DNA of 10,430 nucleotides from Spongospora subterranea (Eukaryota > Endomyxa > Phytomyxea > Plasmodiophorida > Plasmodiophoridae), in the NCBI GenBank assembly GCA_900404475.1, contig OUQQ01000286.1:6277-16706 (forward strand). The letters run 5' to 3'. A model generated the notes under the pieces. That model did not search any database and was not told the DNA's origin. It was given only the letters and a program-made list of their open reading frames with translations. Every line of letters starts with the position of its first letter. The first letter of the stretch is position 1. Shown in pieces: positions 8,693-10,430 of the stretch. Made by a program: the position numbers and the translations under genes.

Positions 8693-8943
8693 TCAATCTT
8701 CGTGTATCAAATTACTTCTCATCTGTGAGACCCTTTGTTTTATTGATAACAATTGAAAAATGACATCATCGTTTCTTATATGTGCATCTTGTGTGTCATT
8801 CTCTCCAACAAAGTAGTTTTCAGAGCTCATCTCAACCCAAGACCTGATCCTGGGCCAAATGACTGCCAAACGTGCCAGTGGACGGCGGGCGACGTGACTT
8901 GGGCCACGCACTAACCCTGAGGGTCACTGTAGCCTCCACCCAT
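8693..8943 (-). CDS. Candidate small spliced gene, no family recognised
   Basis: On the minus strand, 8943-8916 (MGGGYSDPQ) joins in phase 1 to 8862-8693 across a 53-nt intron (donor GTTAGT at 8915, acceptor TTTGGCAG ending at 8863). The product is 65 residues ending in IKQRVSQMRSNLIHED, a short helix-like tail. The upstream frame is open for about another 28 codons (to a TAA near 9029, QTYVDGRPCCPSDSG...) without an ATG, so the protein may start further out or have another 5' exon. The intron matches the local size, and frame and phase agree on both sides, which is why I list it. The exon and intron around 8870-8990 are richer in G+C than the surroundings. It lies tail-to-tail with MRPL20 and head-to-head with actin. 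Without a homologue it could still be chance. Confidence 0.33.
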
Positions 8944-9197
8944 GGGTACACGGACACCACTGTCTGACGGGCAACAGGGGCGGCCATCCACATAAGTTTG
9001 TCTAATTGACGCAGTATTGGCTCGGATTTATTGATAACCTAGTGGTAAACTTGAGAATCCGAGGTGCTGAGTTATATATGACTGTGTGAAGATCGTGCGC
9101 CAGTCCCAAAATAGTCCGAACATTGATATCCGGTTCATTCTTCGAGTGTCTATATTTCGTGTGTGTCGCGAGTCGTACGAGTGTTAATCGAAGCAAG
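8944..9197 (+). promoter_or_regulatory. Presumed actin promoter and 5' leader
   Basis: A TATATAT run at 9073-9079 lies 119 bp before the actin ATG and is the best TATA-box candidate. At 9106-9115, CCAAAATAGT is one base from an SRF-type CArG box, the usual actin control element, but it sits where transcription would start. A leftward promoter for the minus-strand candidate may share this stretch. Nothing here is proven by sequence alone. Confidence 0.4.
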
Positions 9198-10384
9198 ATG
9201 TGTGACGAAGAAGTTCAGGCCCTAGTCGTTGACAATGGTTCTTACTACTTCCACGTCATCGCACTGCAGGTTTCTAATGTTTGTCATGCACAGGATCTGG
9301 TATGGTCAAGGCCGGGTTCGCTGGTGATGACGCTCCACGAGCGGTGTTCCCTTCCATTGTTGGACGCCCTCGTCATTGCGGTATCATGGTCGGAGCGACA
9401 CAAAAAGACGCGTACGTCGGTGATGAAGCCCAAGCCAAACGCGGTATTTTGACACTGAAATACCCAATTGAGCACGGTATTGTAACCAACTGGGACGATA
9501 TGGAGAAGATCTGGCATCACACTTTCTACAACGAACTTCGTGTTGCACCCGAAGAGCACCCAGTTTTGTTGACTGAAGCCCCGCTAAACCCAAAGGCCAA
9601 CCGGGAAAAGATGACTCAAATCATGTTTGAAACATTCAACACCCCTGCCATGTATGTCGCTATTCAGGCCGTTCTTTCGCTTTACGCTTCCGGTCGTACC
9701 ACAGGTATCGTCTTAGATTGCGGTGATGGTGTATCCCACACTGTTCCCATCTATGAAGGATATGCTTTACCTCACGCTATTCTTCGTCTCGACCTTGCTG
9801 GTCGTGACTTGACTGACTACCTGATGAAAATTCTTACTGAGCGTGGTTACTCGTTCACCACCACGGCTGAGCGAGAAATTGTCAGGGATATCAAGGAAAA
9901 GCTCGCTTACACAGCCCTGGACTTTGATACCGAATTGGGCAACTCCGAGCAATCGTCAGAGGTTGAGAAGCAATACGAGTTGCCAGATGGACAGATTATC
10001 ACTGTTGGCAACGAACGGTTCCGATGCCCTGAGGTTCTCTTCCAACCTTCCCTCATTGGTCTCGAACAGGAAGGTATTCATCAGTTGACATACCAGTCAA
10101 TCATGAAATGTGATGTTGATATCCGTAAGGATCTTTACGGAAACATTGTCTTATCCGGAGGTACCACTATGTTTGACGGAATTGCTGACCGTATCAACAA
10201 GGAAGTCACCGCATTGGCGCCTTCATCCATCCGGGTCAAGGTTGTTGCTCCCCCTGAGCGTAAATACTCCGTCTGGATTGGAGGTTCGATTTTGTCATCA
10301 TTGTCGACGTTCCAACAGATGTGGATTAGCAAAGACGAGTACGATGAAGCAGGCCCTGCCATTGTCCACCGCAAATGTTTCTAA
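9198..10384 (+). CDS. ACT: Actin, complete, divergent
   Basis: Cytoskeletal ATPase that polymerises into filaments. Exons 9198-9237 and 9294-10384 with a 56-nt phase-1 intron (GTTCTT...GCACAG) splitting Gly of DNGSGM. The product is 376 residues, the standard length for actins starting MCDEEV. The nucleotide site is intact: D11, S14, K18, Q137, D154, G156, D157 and H161 (mature numbering). The methyl-His73 context YPIEHG and the KCF end (C374) are also kept. By eye there are about 50 differences from the conserved animal cytoplasmic sequence. They include the DNase-I loop ([12 protein letters not shown] instead of HQGVMVGMGQKD), S155C, the 222-239 region ([18 protein letters not shown]) and the 260s ([12 protein letters not shown]). 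That pattern suggests a lineage-specific paralogue rather than the main cytoplasmic actin. Only 46 bp of 3' flank is present. Confidence 0.97.
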
Positions 10385-10430
10385 GCTTTCGCATGGTTTA
10401 TGCCTCTCCCAGCATTGGCAATGTTCTAAC

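Noticed and set aside
8870..8990. GC-rich block as a possible tRNA or structured RNA gene
   Set aside because: No B-box (GGTTCGA-like) or cloverleaf arms were found on either strand.
9002..9196. 64-codon minus-strand ORF in the actin leader
   Set aside because: It has no ATG of its own in context, no supporting splice or poly(A) signals, and overlaps the actin 5' leader.
9123..9452. 109-codon plus-strand ORF covering the actin start
   Set aside because: It arises from reading through the actin intron; the spliced actin frame explains this stretch fully.

Overview
The window is nuclear DNA from a compact animal genome. Coding regions are cut by very short GT-AG introns. Those I could place by protein continuity are mostly 43-60 nt, and genes lie within about 100-600 bp of each other on both strands. 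The best guess is a nematode with tiny introns (an Enoplea/Trichuris-like worm would fit), but this is inference: I see no ribosomal RNA or other taxonomic marker. I found no tRNA, transposon or CRISPR array.

Left to right: (1) the 3' part of a ZupT-like ZIP metal transporter (+, 3-665, cut by the window edge). (2) Convergent to it, an eight-exon cytosolic cysteinyl-tRNA synthetase (-, 785-3458). (3) A CEP41-like centrosomal/ciliary protein with a rhodanese domain (-, 3626-4508). (4) A poorly understood stretch, 4509-5446, with two weak small-gene candidates. (5) Two-exon translation initiation factor eIF2-alpha (-, 5447-6435). (6) A divergent spacer containing an unexplained long plus-strand ORF. 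(7) An unidentified three-exon protein with a SUMO-interacting motif and a KEN box (+, 6943-7940). (8) Mitochondrial ribosomal protein bL20m (+, 8099-8572). (9) A spacer with a candidate small spliced gene on the minus strand (8693-8943). (10) A complete but divergent 376-residue actin (+, 9198-10384).

The genes are mainly housekeeping functions (tRNA charging, initiation, mitochondrial translation, cytoskeleton, metal uptake) with no shared pathway. The minus-strand tandem eIF2-alpha > CEP41 > CARS and the plus-strand tandem SIM protein > MRPL20 have spacings and 5' signals that would allow polycistronic transcription with spliced leaders, but this is not shown. I see no convincing new multi-gene system. 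The items most worth a second look are the unidentified SIM/KEN protein, the substitutions in the actin D-loop and nucleotide site, the GC-rich minus-strand microgene, and the ORF running out of the eIF2-alpha 5' end.
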